A DNA stretch of 64,000 nt from an uncultured Ruminococcus sp. (lineage in GTDB: Bacteria; Bacillota; Clostridia; Lachnospirales; Lachnospiraceae), in contig CAMMBV010000009.1 of NCBI GenBank assembly GCA_946494335.1, positions 1 through 64,000 on the forward strand, given 5' to 3'. Positions within the stretch are counted from its first letter, which is position 1. Each line of letters starts with the position of its first letter. Position numbers and translations under genes: made by a program. Below are positions 30,040-39,858 of this stretch, piece by piece. The notes beneath the pieces were generated by a model, which saw only the letters and a list, made by a program, of their open reading frames with translations, was not told where the DNA came from and made no database searches.

Positions 30040-32678
30040 CAAATCTTTCACCAATGATGCAGCAGTATGTGGAGACAAAAGAGACTTATAAGGACTGTAT
30101 CCTTTTTTACCGGCTGGGTGATTTTTATGAGATGTTTTTTGACGATGCCGTTCTGGCATCGAAGGAGCTGGAGCTTACGCTGACCGGCAGAGACTGCGGT
30201 CTCAAAGAAAGAGCGCCCATGTGCGGCGTGCCCTTTCATTCGGCTGACACGTATATCAACAGGCTGATCGATAAAGGATATAAAGTGGCAATCTGCGAGC
30301 AGGTGGAAGATCCCAAGCTGGCAAAGGGTCTGGTGAAAAGGGAGGTTACCCGCATCGTCACGCCGGGAACCAATTTAAATACCCAGAGTCTGGATGAATC
30401 CAAGAACAATTATATCATGGCAATCGTTTATCTGGACGACACCTACGGCGTCTCTCTGGCCGATGTAACCACCGGAGAATGCTTTCTGACAGAGGTGGAC
30501 AAAGAAAAGAAGCTGCTGGATGAGATATCCAAGTTTTCTCCCGCTGAGATCATATGCAATCAGTCCTTTTTCGTAAGCGGTATAGATCTGGAGGATCTGA
30601 AAAACCGTCTGGGCATCACCGTCTATTCTCTGGACGCCTGGTATTTTGATGATGAACTGTGCCAGAGGACCTTAAAAGATCATTTCAAAACCATATCACT
30701 GAAAGGACTGGGGCTGGAAGACTACCCCACGGGGATCATCGCCGCGGGAGCGCTTTTTCAGTACCTTTTCGAGACACAGAAAAATTCGCTGTCTCATATG
30801 ACGGAGATAAAACCCTACCTGGCGGAGAAATACATGATCATCGACAGCTCCAGCCGCCGCAACCTGGAACTGGTGGAAACGCTGCGGGAAAAGCAAAAAA
30901 GAGGATCCCTCCTCTGGGTTTTAGACAAAACCAAAACGGCCATGGGAGCCAGAATGATGCGCAGTTTTGTAGAGCAGCCCCTGATTGATGCCGATCAGAT
31001 CAACGAGCGGCTGGAGGCGGTAGACGAGCTGAACAAAAAGGCCATTTTGCGGGATGAAATTCGGGAATATTTAAATCCGGTCTATGATATGGAACGTCTG
31101 GTCAGTAAGATCAGCTATCAGACGGCCAATCCCAGAGATTTGATCGCCTTTAAATCTTCCCTGTCCATGCTTCCTCATATCCGTCAGCTTCTCACAGAAT
31201 TTGAAAGTCCCCTCCTGGCGGGGCTGTGCCGTCAGCTGGATGATCTGCAGGATCTTTATAAACTTCTTGACGCATCTATTCAGGAGGAGCCGCCGCTGGC
31301 CATGAAGGAAGGCGGCATCATAAAAGACGGCTTTCATGAGGACGTGGATCATTTCCGTCAGGCGAAAACAGAAGGAAAAACCTGGCTGACACAGCTGGAG
31401 ACTGAAGAGAGGGAAAAGACGGGAATCCGAACCCTGAAAATTAAGTACAACAAGGTATTCGGATATTATCTGGAAGTGACCAATTCTTTTAAGGATAAAG
31501 TACCGGACTATTATACCAGGAAACAGACGCTGACCAATGCAGAGCGATACTATACCCCGAAATTAAAAGAGCTGGAGGATATGATTTTAGGGGCGGAGGA
31601 CAAACTGTATGCGCTGGAATACCAGCTCTTTTGTGAAATCAGAGACACGCTGGCCAGGGAAATAGCCAGAATTCAGGAGACAGCCCGGGCGGTAGCCGCC
31701 GTCGACGTATTTGCCTCCTTCTCCCTGATTTCCACACACAATCATTATGTCCGTCCTAAAATAAACAATAAGGGAATCATTGATATCAAAGGCGGCCGTC
31801 ATCCCGTGGTGGAAAAGATGATCACCAACGATATGTTTATTCCCAATGATACATATCTGGATAATGGATCCAGCAGGATATCAATTATCACCGGCCCCAA
31901 CATGGCCGGAAAATCCACTTATATGAGGCAGACTGCTCTGATCGTACTGATGGCTCAGATCGGCTGTTTTGTGCCGGCGGATAAGGCCAAAATCGGTATT
32001 GTGGACCGGATTTTCACCCGCGTGGGCGCCTCTGACGATCTGGCCAGCGGACAGAGTACTTTTATGGTGGAAATGACGGAAGTGGCCACCATTTTAAGAA
32101 ACGCCACGGCCAACAGCCTTTTGATTCTGGATGAAATCGGACGGGGAACCAGTACCTTTGACGGACTGTCCATCGCCTGGGCGGTGATCGAACATATCAG
32201 CAATACAAAGCTTCTGGGCGCCAAAACTCTTTTTGCGACTCATTACCATGAACTGACGGAGCTGGAGGGAAAACTGCCCGGCGTCAATAATTACTGTATC
32301 GCTGTAAAAGAGAAGGGCGACGATATCGTATTTTTAAGAAAGATCATCCAAGGCGGCGCGGACAAAAGCTACGGTATTCAGGTTGCCAAGCTGGCAGGAG
32401 TTCCGGAGAGTGTCATAGAACGGGCCAAAGAGCTGGTGGAGGAGCTAAGCAATGCAGACATCCTGGCGGCTGTGAAAGATCTGTCCAAACCGGTAAAAAA
32501 GAAAGCCCCAAAAGTACATTACGATGAAGTGGACATGAAACAGATGTCTCTGTTTGACACGGTACAGGACGACGATATCATAGAAGAGCTTAAAAATCTG
32601 GATATATCAAATCTGACGCCTCTTGAGGCTCTTAACATACTCAACCGGCTTCAGAATAAGATAAAAAATCGGTGGTAG
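30036..32678 (+). CDS. mutS: DNA mismatch repair protein MutS
   Basis: 880 residues. The mismatch-binding FYEMF motif lies near residue 30. The ATPase domain has Walker A GPNMAGKSTYMRQ (about 619), DDLASGQSTFMVEM and LLILDEIGRGTSTFDG. A C-terminal tail of about 90 residues follows. MutS recognises mismatches and recruits MutL. GTG 30036 overlaps the miaB stop (GTGA), with GAAGAGAGGA upstream. mutL follows after seven bases. Confidence 0.97.
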   Translation: MTNLSPMMQQYVETKETYKDCILFYRLGDFYEMFFDDAVLASKELELTLTGRDCGLKERAPMCGVPFHSADTYINRLIDKGYKVAICEQVEDPKLAKGLVKREVTRIVTPGTNLNTQSLDESKNNYIMAIVYLDDTYGVSLADVTTGECFLTEVDKEKKLLDEISKFSPAEIICNQSFFVSGIDLEDLKNRLGITVYSLDAWYFDDELCQRTLKDHFKTISLKGLGLEDYPTGIIAAGALFQYLFETQKNSLSHMTEIKPYLAEKYMIIDSSSRRNLELVETLREKQKRGSLLWVLDKTKTAMGARMMRSFVEQPLIDADQINERLEAVDELNKKAILRDEIREYLNPVYDMERLVSKISYQTANPRDLIAFKSSLSMLPHIRQLLTEFESPLLAGLCRQLDDLQDLYKLLDASIQEEPPLAMKEGGIIKDGFHEDVDHFRQAKTEGKTWLTQLETEEREKTGIRTLKIKYNKVFGYYLEVTNSFKDKVPDYYTRKQTLTNAERYYTPKLKELEDMILGAEDKLYALEYQLFCEIRDTLAREIARIQETARAVAAVDVFASFSLISTHNHYVRPKINNKGIIDIKGGRHPVVEKMITNDMFIPNDTYLDNGSSRISIITGPNMAGKSTYMRQTALIVLMAQIGCFVPADKAKIGIVDRIFTRVGASDDLASGQSTFMVEMTEVATILRNATANSLLILDEIGRGTSTFDGLSIAWAVIEHISNTKLLGAKTLFATHYHELTELEGKLPGVNNYCIAVKEKGDDIVFLRKIIQGGADKSYGIQVAKLAGVPESVIERAKELVEELSNADILAAVKDLSKPVKKKAPKVHYDEVDMKQMSLFDTVQDDDIIEELKNLDISNLTPLEALNILNRLQNKIKNRW

Positions 32679-32685
32679 ATAAATC

Positions 32686-34602
32686 ATGAGAAAAATTACA
32701 TTGCTGGATCAGGTTACAATTGATAAAATTGCGGCCGGAGAAGTGGTGGAACGCCCTTCATCGGTGGTGAAGGAGCTGGTGGAAAACTCCATAGACGCAG
32801 GAGCTACGGCTGTCACAGTGGAAATCAGGGACGGCGGTATCTCTTTCATCCGGATTACCGACAACGGTCAGGGAATCGAAAAAGATCAGGTTCCCTCTGC
32901 TTTCTGGCGCCATGCCACCAGCAAAATCACCTCTCTGGAGGATTTGCTGACCATATCTTCCTTAGGGTTTCGAGGAGAAGCGCTGTCCAGCATTGCAGCC
33001 GTCTCCCAGGTGGAGCTGATTACCAAAACGCCTGATTCCCTGACGGGGACCCGTTATATCATAGAGGGCGGAGTGGAAAAGGAGCTGGAGGAAATCGGAG
33101 CTCCCCAGGGGACCACCTTTCTGGTCCGCAATCTGTTTTTCAACACTCCGGCCAGAGCCAAGTTTTTAAAGTCCCCTCCCACAGAAGGCTCCTACATCGG
33201 CAGTCTGATGGAACAGCTGGCCCTTTCTCATCCGGAGATATCTTTTAAATTCATGCAGAACGGACAGACCCGCCTGAATACATCGGGAAACGGAAACTTC
33301 AAAGAGATCATCTATCAGATATACGGCCGGGAAATCACAAAGGAAGTGACCGAAATCGATGTGGAGGATGGAGACGTTTCCATCACCGGCTACATCGGAA
33401 AGCCCACCGTTTCCAGAGGAAACAGAGGATTTGAAAATTATTTTGTAAATGGACGGTTTGTAAAAAATAATATTCTGACGAAAGCCATTGAGGACGGATA
33501 CCGCTCCTTTTTGATGCAGCACAAATTCCCCTTTACCGCGCTGTTTTTTAAGATCAATCCCGCCAAGGTGGATGTCAATGTCCATCCGGCAAAGAGAGAG
33601 GTCCGCTTTCAGGACGGGGAAGAGATCTATCGGATCGTATACCGGGCCGTCAGCGAGGCATTGACTCAAAAGGAACTGATCCCGGAGGTTTCTTTCGATC
33701 CAGCCGGGAAAAAGGCCCGGGAGCCGAAACCGGCCCCGGTTTCCGGATCTGTTCCGGAACCTTTTGAAGTCAAAAGGAGGGAGACGGAAAAAAAATCCGT
33801 CCTTAAAGAACCGGTCTTAAAAGAACCGCTTTCAAAGGAACCGGCTGAAAATCAGATAAAGGAAAGAGGCTCTTACCTGCAGCAGGCAGTAAAAGAGGAG
33901 AGAATGGAAAGGGAGCTTAAAAGGCCGACGGAAGAAAAGCTGCCGGAGGAAAAACCACAGGAGGAAAAGCCTCAGCAGCTTACCATGTTTCAGGACAAAA
34001 GACTTCTGGATGAAAATTCCAGAAGCCTTCACCGGATTATCGGACAGGTGTTCGGCACCTATTGGCTGGTGCAGATGGAGGACAAACTGTTTATCATCGA
34101 CCAGCATGCGGCTCACGAAAAAGTGCTGTATGAACAGCTGGTTCGTGAGATGAGGGAAAAGAAAATTATCTCCCAGTATCTGGCCATACCCGCCGTAATC
34201 TCTCTGAATCTGGGTCAGCTGGAGCTGATGCGGCAAAATGAAGAGTATTTTCGGGATTTCGGATTTGAGATCGAACCTTTTGGCGGGAAAGAATATACCA
34301 TACGGGCGGTTCCATGCAATCTGTACGGGATAGAAGAGGAGAAGATTTTTATTGAGCTGCTGGACAGTCTGGAACAGGAGGGAGCCGGCCGGCTGACGCC
34401 GGAGGTGTTTGCACAGCGTCTTGCCGTCATGGCCTGCAAAGCGGCTGTAAAGGGGAATCAGGCCATGACCCGGGCAGAAGCCGAAAATTTGATCGATCAG
34501 CTTCTGAAACTGGATAATCCGTATCACTGTCCCCATGGACGGCCCACTATAATTTCCATGAGCCGGTACGAACTGGAGAAAAAATTCAAACGTGTGTTAT
34601 AG
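32686..34602 (+). CDS. mutL: DNA mismatch repair protein MutL (endonuclease type)
   Basis: 638 residues. The N-terminal GHKL ATPase has ELVENSIDAGA, DNGQGI and GFRGEALSSIA. A variable, K/E/P-rich linker spans about residues 345-435. The C-terminal domain carries the metal site DQHAAHEKVLYE and the CPHGRPT motif, so this MutL should nick DNA itself, as in organisms without MutH. Coded between mutS and miaA. Confidence 0.97.
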   Translation: MRKITLLDQVTIDKIAAGEVVERPSSVVKELVENSIDAGATAVTVEIRDGGISFIRITDNGQGIEKDQVPSAFWRHATSKITSLEDLLTISSLGFRGEALSSIAAVSQVELITKTPDSLTGTRYIIEGGVEKELEEIGAPQGTTFLVRNLFFNTPARAKFLKSPPTEGSYIGSLMEQLALSHPEISFKFMQNGQTRLNTSGNGNFKEIIYQIYGREITKEVTEIDVEDGDVSITGYIGKPTVSRGNRGFENYFVNGRFVKNNILTKAIEDGYRSFLMQHKFPFTALFFKINPAKVDVNVHPAKREVRFQDGEEIYRIVYRAVSEALTQKELIPEVSFDPAGKKAREPKPAPVSGSVPEPFEVKRRETEKKSVLKEPVLKEPLSKEPAENQIKERGSYLQQAVKEERMERELKRPTEEKLPEEKPQEEKPQQLTMFQDKRLLDENSRSLHRIIGQVFGTYWLVQMEDKLFIIDQHAAHEKVLYEQLVREMREKKIISQYLAIPAVISLNLGQLELMRQNEEYFRDFGFEIEPFGGKEYTIRAVPCNLYGIEEEKIFIELLDSLEQEGAGRLTPEVFAQRLAVMACKAAVKGNQAMTRAEAENLIDQLLKLDNPYHCPHGRPTIISMSRYELEKKFKRVL

Positions 34603-34619
34603 AAAAGGATGACAAATAC

Positions 34620-35564
34620 ATGCAGCCATTACTGATACTGACTGGACCTACCGCCGTGGGAAAAACGGCGCTGTCCATTGCCCTTGCCAAAAAGACGGGG
34701 GGAGAGATTGTTTCCGCAGATTCCATGCAAGTCTACCGGAAAATGGATATCGGATCTGCCAAAATAAAGCCGGAAGAGAAAAAGGGAGTGCCCCATTACC
34801 TTATTGATGTACTGGATCCTTTTGAAAAATTTGACGTGGTACGTTTTCAGCATATGGCGCTGGAAGCCATGCAGGATATCTGGTCCCGTGGAAAAATCCC
34901 CATCCTGACAGGAGGAACCGGGTTTTATATCCAGTCGGTTCTCTACGATATTGACTTTACGGAGCATGGACTTAATGAAACCTTCCGAAAAGAACTGGAA
35001 GATCTGGCCCGCCGGGAAGGACAGGAGACACTCCACCGGATGCTGCAGGAGAAGGATCCCAAAGCCGCGCAGGAGATTCATCCCCACAATGTGAAACGGG
35101 TGATCCGGGCCCTGGAATTTTTTTACCAGACCGGCGAACCGATTTCCCGGCATAATACGGAGCAGAGAGGTCGGAAGTCTCCGTACCGCTATCTGTATTT
35201 TGTGCTCAATGAGCCAAGAGAACGGCTCTATCGGAAAATTGAGCGGCGGGTGGATCAGATGATGGAGGAGGGGCTTCTTTCGGAAGTGGAAATGCTCTAC
35301 CGGGAAGGCTATACAAAGGATATGGTTTCCATGCAGGGTCTTGGCTACAAGGAAATGCTGTCCTATTTAAACGGGGAAATTTCTCTTGAGGAAGCCGTCC
35401 GCATTTTAAAAAGGGATACCCGTCATTTTGCCAAGCGCCAGCTGACCTGGTTTCGGCGGGAAAAGGACGTGATCTGGATTCAGAAGGAAGAATTTGATTA
35501 CGATGAAGAAAAGATACTGGATTACATGATGGCACTGTGCTGGGAAAGGAATATATTGGAATGA
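34620..35564 (+). CDS. miaA: tRNA dimethylallyltransferase
   Basis: 314 residues. P-loop GPTAVGKTALS (residues 8-18), SADSMQVYRKMDIGSAK, HYLIDV and ILTGGTGFYIQS identify MiaA. It adds dimethylallyl to A37 of tRNA, giving the substrate for MiaB from the same operon. The next gene starts inside its stop (ATGA). Confidence 0.97.
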   Translation: MQPLLILTGPTAVGKTALSIALAKKTGGEIVSADSMQVYRKMDIGSAKIKPEEKKGVPHYLIDVLDPFEKFDVVRFQHMALEAMQDIWSRGKIPILTGGTGFYIQSVLYDIDFTEHGLNETFRKELEDLARREGQETLHRMLQEKDPKAAQEIHPHNVKRVIRALEFFYQTGEPISRHNTEQRGRKSPYRYLYFVLNEPRERLYRKIERRVDQMMEEGLLSEVEMLYREGYTKDMVSMQGLGYKEMLSYLNGEISLEEAVRILKRDTRHFAKRQLTWFRREKDVIWIQKEEFDYDEEKILDYMMALCWERNILE

Positions 35565-36856
35565 ATGACTTTATAGATGAAAAGCAGGAAATGTACCAGG
35601 CCCTGGGAATCGGCAGGGAGGTCTATCAATTTTGCGAGAACGTATGGGAAGGGCTGAAAAGCCGCTTTGAACGTATCGACGAGACGGCGGAATATAATCA
35701 GCTGAAGGTAATCCGGGCCATGCAGGAAAACCGGGTCAGCGAAGCCTGCCTTTACTCCAGCAGCGGTTACGGGTACAACGATCTGGGGCGTGATACGCTG
35801 GAAGCGGTCTATGCCTCCGCCTTTCACACGGAAGACGCCCTGGTCCGTCCTCAGATTGCCTGCGGCACCCACGCCCTGGCCGTTGCTCTGGCCGGAAACT
35901 TAAGGCCGGGGGACGAGCTGTTTTCTCCCGTCGGCAAACCCTACGATACGCTGGAAGAGGTGATCGGCATCCGGCCTTCCAACGGATCTTTGGCGGAATA
36001 CGGCATCACATACCGGCAGGTGGATCTTCTGGCGGACGGATCCTTTGACTATGAGAATATAAAAAAGGCCATCAATGAAAAGACGAAGCTGGTAACGATC
36101 CAGCGTTCCAAAGGATATCAGACCAGGCCCACGCTTTCTGTGAAGCGGATACAGGAGCTGATTGCTTTCATAAAAGACATCAAGCCGGATGTGATCTGCA
36201 TGGTGGACAACTGTTACGGTGAATTTGTGGAAAAACTGGAGCCCACCGACGTGGGAGCCGATCTTATGGTAGGCTCTCTGATCAAAAATCCGGGCGGAGG
36301 GCTGGCCCCCATTGGCGGTTACATTGTGGGAAAAAAAGAATACGTGGAAAACGCTGCATTTCGTCTGACCTCACCGGGTCTGGGAAAAGAGGTAGGGGCT
36401 ACCCTGGGCGTCAATCAGTCCTTCTACCAGGGATTTTTCCTGGCGCCCACTGTGGTTGCCGGAGCGTTAAAAGGCGCCATTTTTGCGGCGAATATTTATG
36501 AAAAGCTGGGCTTTTCCGTCATTCCAAACGGCTCGGAGAGCCGGCACGATATCATACAGGCGGTGGAATTTGGCAATCCGGAAAGTGTAATCGCATTCTG
36601 CAAAGGCATACAGGCGGCGGCTCCGGTGGACAGCTATGTAGATCCTGAGCCATGGGATATGCCGGGATATGACAGCGACGTCATTATGGCGGCAGGCGCT
36701 TTCGTGCAGGGTTCCTCCATTGAACTTTCCGCCGACGGCCCCATCAAACCGCCCTACGCCGTCTATTTTCAGGGAGGGCTTACCTGGGAGCATGCAAAGT
36801 TCGGCATTATGATGAGTCTTCAGAAACTGCAGGAAAAGGGCCTGGTTTCTTTGTGA
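35561..36856 (+). CDS. Methionine gamma-lyase family PLP protein
   Basis: 431 residues. This is the PF06838 family, also named aluminium resistance protein in older annotation. Marks are LYSSSGYGYNDLGRDTLE, PQIACGTHALAVAL, VDNCYGEFVE and the PLP lysine in GSLIKNPGGGLAPIGGYI. Real substrate is uncertain. ATG 35561 overlaps the miaA stop; a frame start at 35537 would lie further inside miaA and is less likely. This miaA neighbour is common in Clostridia. Confidence 0.9.
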   Translation: MNDFIDEKQEMYQALGIGREVYQFCENVWEGLKSRFERIDETAEYNQLKVIRAMQENRVSEACLYSSSGYGYNDLGRDTLEAVYASAFHTEDALVRPQIACGTHALAVALAGNLRPGDELFSPVGKPYDTLEEVIGIRPSNGSLAEYGITYRQVDLLADGSFDYENIKKAINEKTKLVTIQRSKGYQTRPTLSVKRIQELIAFIKDIKPDVICMVDNCYGEFVEKLEPTDVGADLMVGSLIKNPGGGLAPIGGYIVGKKEYVENAAFRLTSPGLGKEVGATLGVNQSFYQGFFLAPTVVAGALKGAIFAANIYEKLGFSVIPNGSESRHDIIQAVEFGNPESVIAFCKGIQAAAPVDSYVDPEPWDMPGYDSDVIMAAGAFVQGSSIELSADGPIKPPYAVYFQGGLTWEHAKFGIMMSLQKLQEKGLVSL

Positions 36857-36872
36857 TCGGAGGTGAAAGAGG

Positions 36873-38057
36873 ATGCGGGTAATTGTAATCGGAGGCGGCG
36901 CAGCCGGACTGATGGCCGCGGTCATGGCCGCCAGGAGAGGCGCAGCCGTCACAGTTTTGGAGCAGAATAATGTTTTCGGGAAAAAAATCCTGGCCACAGG
37001 CAATGGAAAATGTAATCTGACAAATGTAAAGCAGGATCCACAGGAATACAGAAGTGATACGAAAGACTTTCCATGGCAGGTGGTAAGTGCTTTTCCCCTG
37101 GCAGAAACGCTGAAATTTTTCACAGGACTGGGTATTTATACCAGAAATAAAAACGGCGGGCTTTATCCTTACAGCGAACAGGCCTCTGCCGTAAGAGATG
37201 TTCTTTGTATGGAGGCAGCCCACCTGAAAGTGAAAATGAAAACCCAGGAGCGTGTAACCTGCATCCGAAAAGAAAAGGAAGGCTTTTTGGTGGACACGCA
37301 GACCTATACATACCAGGCTGACCGGGTGATTCTGGCAGCCGGAGGATGCGCATCTTCTGTATCCGGATCCTGCAAAGACGGATTTGACCTGGCAAAAAGA
37401 CTGGGGCATACGGTAGTAGAACCCCTCCCTGCTCTGACAGGTTTAAAAGGAGTCGGAGCCTATTTTCCCAAATGGGCCGGCGTTCGTTTTGAGGCTCAGG
37501 TTACTCTCTTTGAAAATGAGAAGGAGGCAGCCTCCCAAAGAGGAGAGATTCAGTTTACAGAATACGGAATTTCCGGTATCCCGGTATTTTCCATCAGCCG
37601 CTTTGCCGCCCGGGCGCTGAATCGAAAAAGCCGGGTAATGGCGGTTCTTGATTTCATGCCGGATTTTACTCTGGAGCAGCTGAGCGTTTTTCTGGAGACA
37701 CGGATGGAAAACTGCGGCTATAAAACCATGGAGGAGTCACTGGTCGGCCTTCTTCCCCAGAAGTTGATTCCCCTGCTGTGTACGGAAATCCGGTATGTGC
37801 AGGAGCTGGCTGAAAAACTGAAGAACTATCCCATCATTATAAAGGATACGGGTCCTATGTCACAGGCCCAGGTCTGCACTGGCGGCGTATCGGCAGAAGA
37901 AATCTGCCCTGATACCATGGAATCCCGGCTGGTTTTGGGCCTTTACTTTGCGGGAGAGGTAGTGGATGTGGACGGAAACTGCGGGGGATATAACCTGCAG
38001 TGGGCATGGAGCAGCGGCGCCATAGCCGGCATCTCCTGCGCGGGAGGGACAATATGA
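36873..38057 (+). CDS. HI0933-family FAD-dependent flavoprotein
   Basis: 394 residues. N-terminal dinucleotide fold VIVIGGGAAGLMAAVMAARRG, then the family motif GKKILATGNGKCNLTN. The C-terminal FAD segment is GGVSAEEI with FAGEVVDVDGNCGGYNLQWAW. Some relatives are named BaiN after a proposed bile-acid role, but sequence alone does not support such a reaction here. GGAGGTGAAAGAGG precedes ATG. The next flavoprotein overlaps the stop by four bases. Confidence 0.92.
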   Translation: MRVIVIGGGAAGLMAAVMAARRGAAVTVLEQNNVFGKKILATGNGKCNLTNVKQDPQEYRSDTKDFPWQVVSAFPLAETLKFFTGLGIYTRNKNGGLYPYSEQASAVRDVLCMEAAHLKVKMKTQERVTCIRKEKEGFLVDTQTYTYQADRVILAAGGCASSVSGSCKDGFDLAKRLGHTVVEPLPALTGLKGVGAYFPKWAGVRFEAQVTLFENEKEAASQRGEIQFTEYGISGIPVFSISRFAARALNRKSRVMAVLDFMPDFTLEQLSVFLETRMENCGYKTMEESLVGLLPQKLIPLLCTEIRYVQELAEKLKNYPIIIKDTGPMSQAQVCTGGVSAEEICPDTMESRLVLGLYFAGEVVDVDGNCGGYNLQWAWSSGAIAGISCAGGTI

Positions 38058-39658
38058 TACGGATCAATCAGCTGAAACTTCCCGTGCATCACAGCCAGGA
38101 TGCACTGCGAAAAAAAATCATGCATACCCTTCACGTTTCCATGGAGGATATAACATCAATTAAAATTGTCCGGCAGTCTCTGGACGCCAGAAAAAAGCCG
38201 GAACTGTTTTACGTGTATTCTGTCGACGTTTCTTTGAAGGGGCAGCTGGAGAGAAAAATCTGCAAAAGAGTTAACAATAAAAATATTATGTTATCCAAAG
38301 AAAATGGTTACAGCTTTTCACCGGATAAAAAACCGGAATCCTCTTCCCGACCGGTGGTGGCCGGCAGCGGTCCGGCCGGCCTTTTTTGCGCCTGGCTCCT
38401 GGCGCGCTGCGGCATGCAGCCTCTGATCCTGGAGCGGGGCGACAAGGTGGAGGAGCGGATCAAGAAGGTGACAAAATTCTGGGAGGGGGGCTGCCTGGAT
38501 GAAGAGTCCAACGTTCAGTTTGGCGAAGGAGGCGCCGGCACCTTTTCCGATGGAAAACTAAACACCACAGTCAAAGATCCCAAAGGGAGGAATCTTCAGG
38601 TGCTTAAGCTTTTTGTGGAAGCGGGCGCTCCGGAAGAAATCCTTTATCAGCAAAAGCCTCATCTGGGGACAGATCAGCTGGTTTCCATCGTAAAAAATCT
38701 GCGGACAAAGATTGAACAGATGGGCGGTCAGTTTATGTTCGGCGCAAAGCTGACGGATATCTCGGAGAAAAATGGATGTCTTAACGCTGTAGAAATCAAT
38801 GGAAATCAGTGGCTGTGTACTGACACGCTGATTCTGGCTATTGGCCACAGCGCCCGGGATACTTTCCGGATGCTCTGGGAACGCGGCGTGTCCATGGAAT
38901 CCAAAGCTTTTGCCGCCGGAATCCGCATTGAGCATCCCCAGACTATGATAAACCTGTCACAGTACGGCCAGGAAGAAGTAAAAGAGCTGGGAGCGGCGCC
39001 CTATAAGCTGACCCATCAGACACGGGGAGGCAGAGGTGTCTACAGCTTTTGTATGTGTCCCGGCGGCTATGTGGTCAACGCATCGTCGGAGCGGGGACGT
39101 CTTGCAGTCAACGGCATGAGCTATCACAAGAGAGATTCCACAAATGCCAACAGCGCTTTGATTGTAACCGTCACGCCGGAGGATTTTATACCCTTTGCAT
39201 CCGTGGACACACCGGATGCGCTGAAAGGAATTGAATTTCAAAGAGCGCTGGAGAGGCGGGCATATGAGCAGGGGCAGGGCAAAATCCCATTTCAGCTGTT
39301 TGAGGATTTTCAAAAACAAAGGCCCAGTCTTTCTCTGGGCGGCGTACAGCCCTGTATGAAAGGAGAAGGCCGTCTGACTGATGTAAGGGCCATACTTCCT
39401 TCTTTTATGGGAGATGCTCTGGAAGAAGGAATCCTGGCTTTTGGGAAAAAAATAAAGGGATTTGACAGAGGCGACTGTCTGATATCGGCGATAGAAAGCC
39501 GTTCCTCCTCACCGGTGCGAATTAACCGGGATGAAACTTTTCAGAGCAGTATCAGAGGAATGTATCCCTGCGGTGAGGGAGCCGGGTATGCCGGAGGCAT
39601 TACCTCAGCCGCCATAGACGGTATAAAAACGGCAGAAGCGGTCATCGGGAAACGGTAA
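38054..39658 (+). CDS. FAD-dependent oxidoreductase (GidA-like fold)
   Basis: 534 residues. An N-terminal region of about 95 residues resembles an RNA- or protein-binding alpha/beta domain (KLPVHHSQDALRKKIMHTL). It precedes the FAD fold VVAGSGPAGLFCAWLLARCG. Other family blocks are NVQFGEGGAGTFSDGKLNT, AIGHSARDTFRML and YPCGEGAGYAGGITSAAIDG. The family is widespread in Firmicutes and has no firm substrate. The start at 38054 (ATGA overlap) is chosen over in-frame codons inside the preceding gene. Confidence 0.92.
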   Translation: MIRINQLKLPVHHSQDALRKKIMHTLHVSMEDITSIKIVRQSLDARKKPELFYVYSVDVSLKGQLERKICKRVNNKNIMLSKENGYSFSPDKKPESSSRPVVAGSGPAGLFCAWLLARCGMQPLILERGDKVEERIKKVTKFWEGGCLDEESNVQFGEGGAGTFSDGKLNTTVKDPKGRNLQVLKLFVEAGAPEEILYQQKPHLGTDQLVSIVKNLRTKIEQMGGQFMFGAKLTDISEKNGCLNAVEINGNQWLCTDTLILAIGHSARDTFRMLWERGVSMESKAFAAGIRIEHPQTMINLSQYGQEEVKELGAAPYKLTHQTRGGRGVYSFCMCPGGYVVNASSERGRLAVNGMSYHKRDSTNANSALIVTVTPEDFIPFASVDTPDALKGIEFQRALERRAYEQGQGKIPFQLFEDFQKQRPSLSLGGVQPCMKGEGRLTDVRAILPSFMGDALEEGILAFGKKIKGFDRGDCLISAIESRSSSPVRINRDETFQSSIRGMYPCGEGAGYAGGITSAAIDGIKTAEAVIGKR

Positions 39659-39673
39659 CCATCCAGTCAGCAG

Positions 39674-39750
39674 GCCCCAGACCCGTCGGCTTTGCCGTCG
39701 GACGCTGCTAATGCAGCTTTAGTCCGGGGCTTAATGGGCGTTTAGCCCAT
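39674..39750. repeat. Compound hairpin element (three-way junction plus hairpin)
   Basis: GCCCC (39674-39678) pairs with GGGGC (39726-39730), extended by GAC/GTC after one mismatch. Inside are two hairpins: 39683-39701 with CGGC/GCCG core, and GCTGC/GCAGC (39704-39717). A fourth stem ATGGGC/GCCCAT follows (39734-39750). No T-run. It looks like a dispersed palindromic intergenic element or structured RNA. Confidence 0.5.
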
Positions 39751-39858
39751 ATCAAAGGAATGAAAATTTAACACAAAATGCGGTATACTTTGCCGCTCAT
39801 TTGTGCTAGAATAAAAATCGGACATTCTTGGTATCTGCCTGAAGAGACCAGGAGGACT

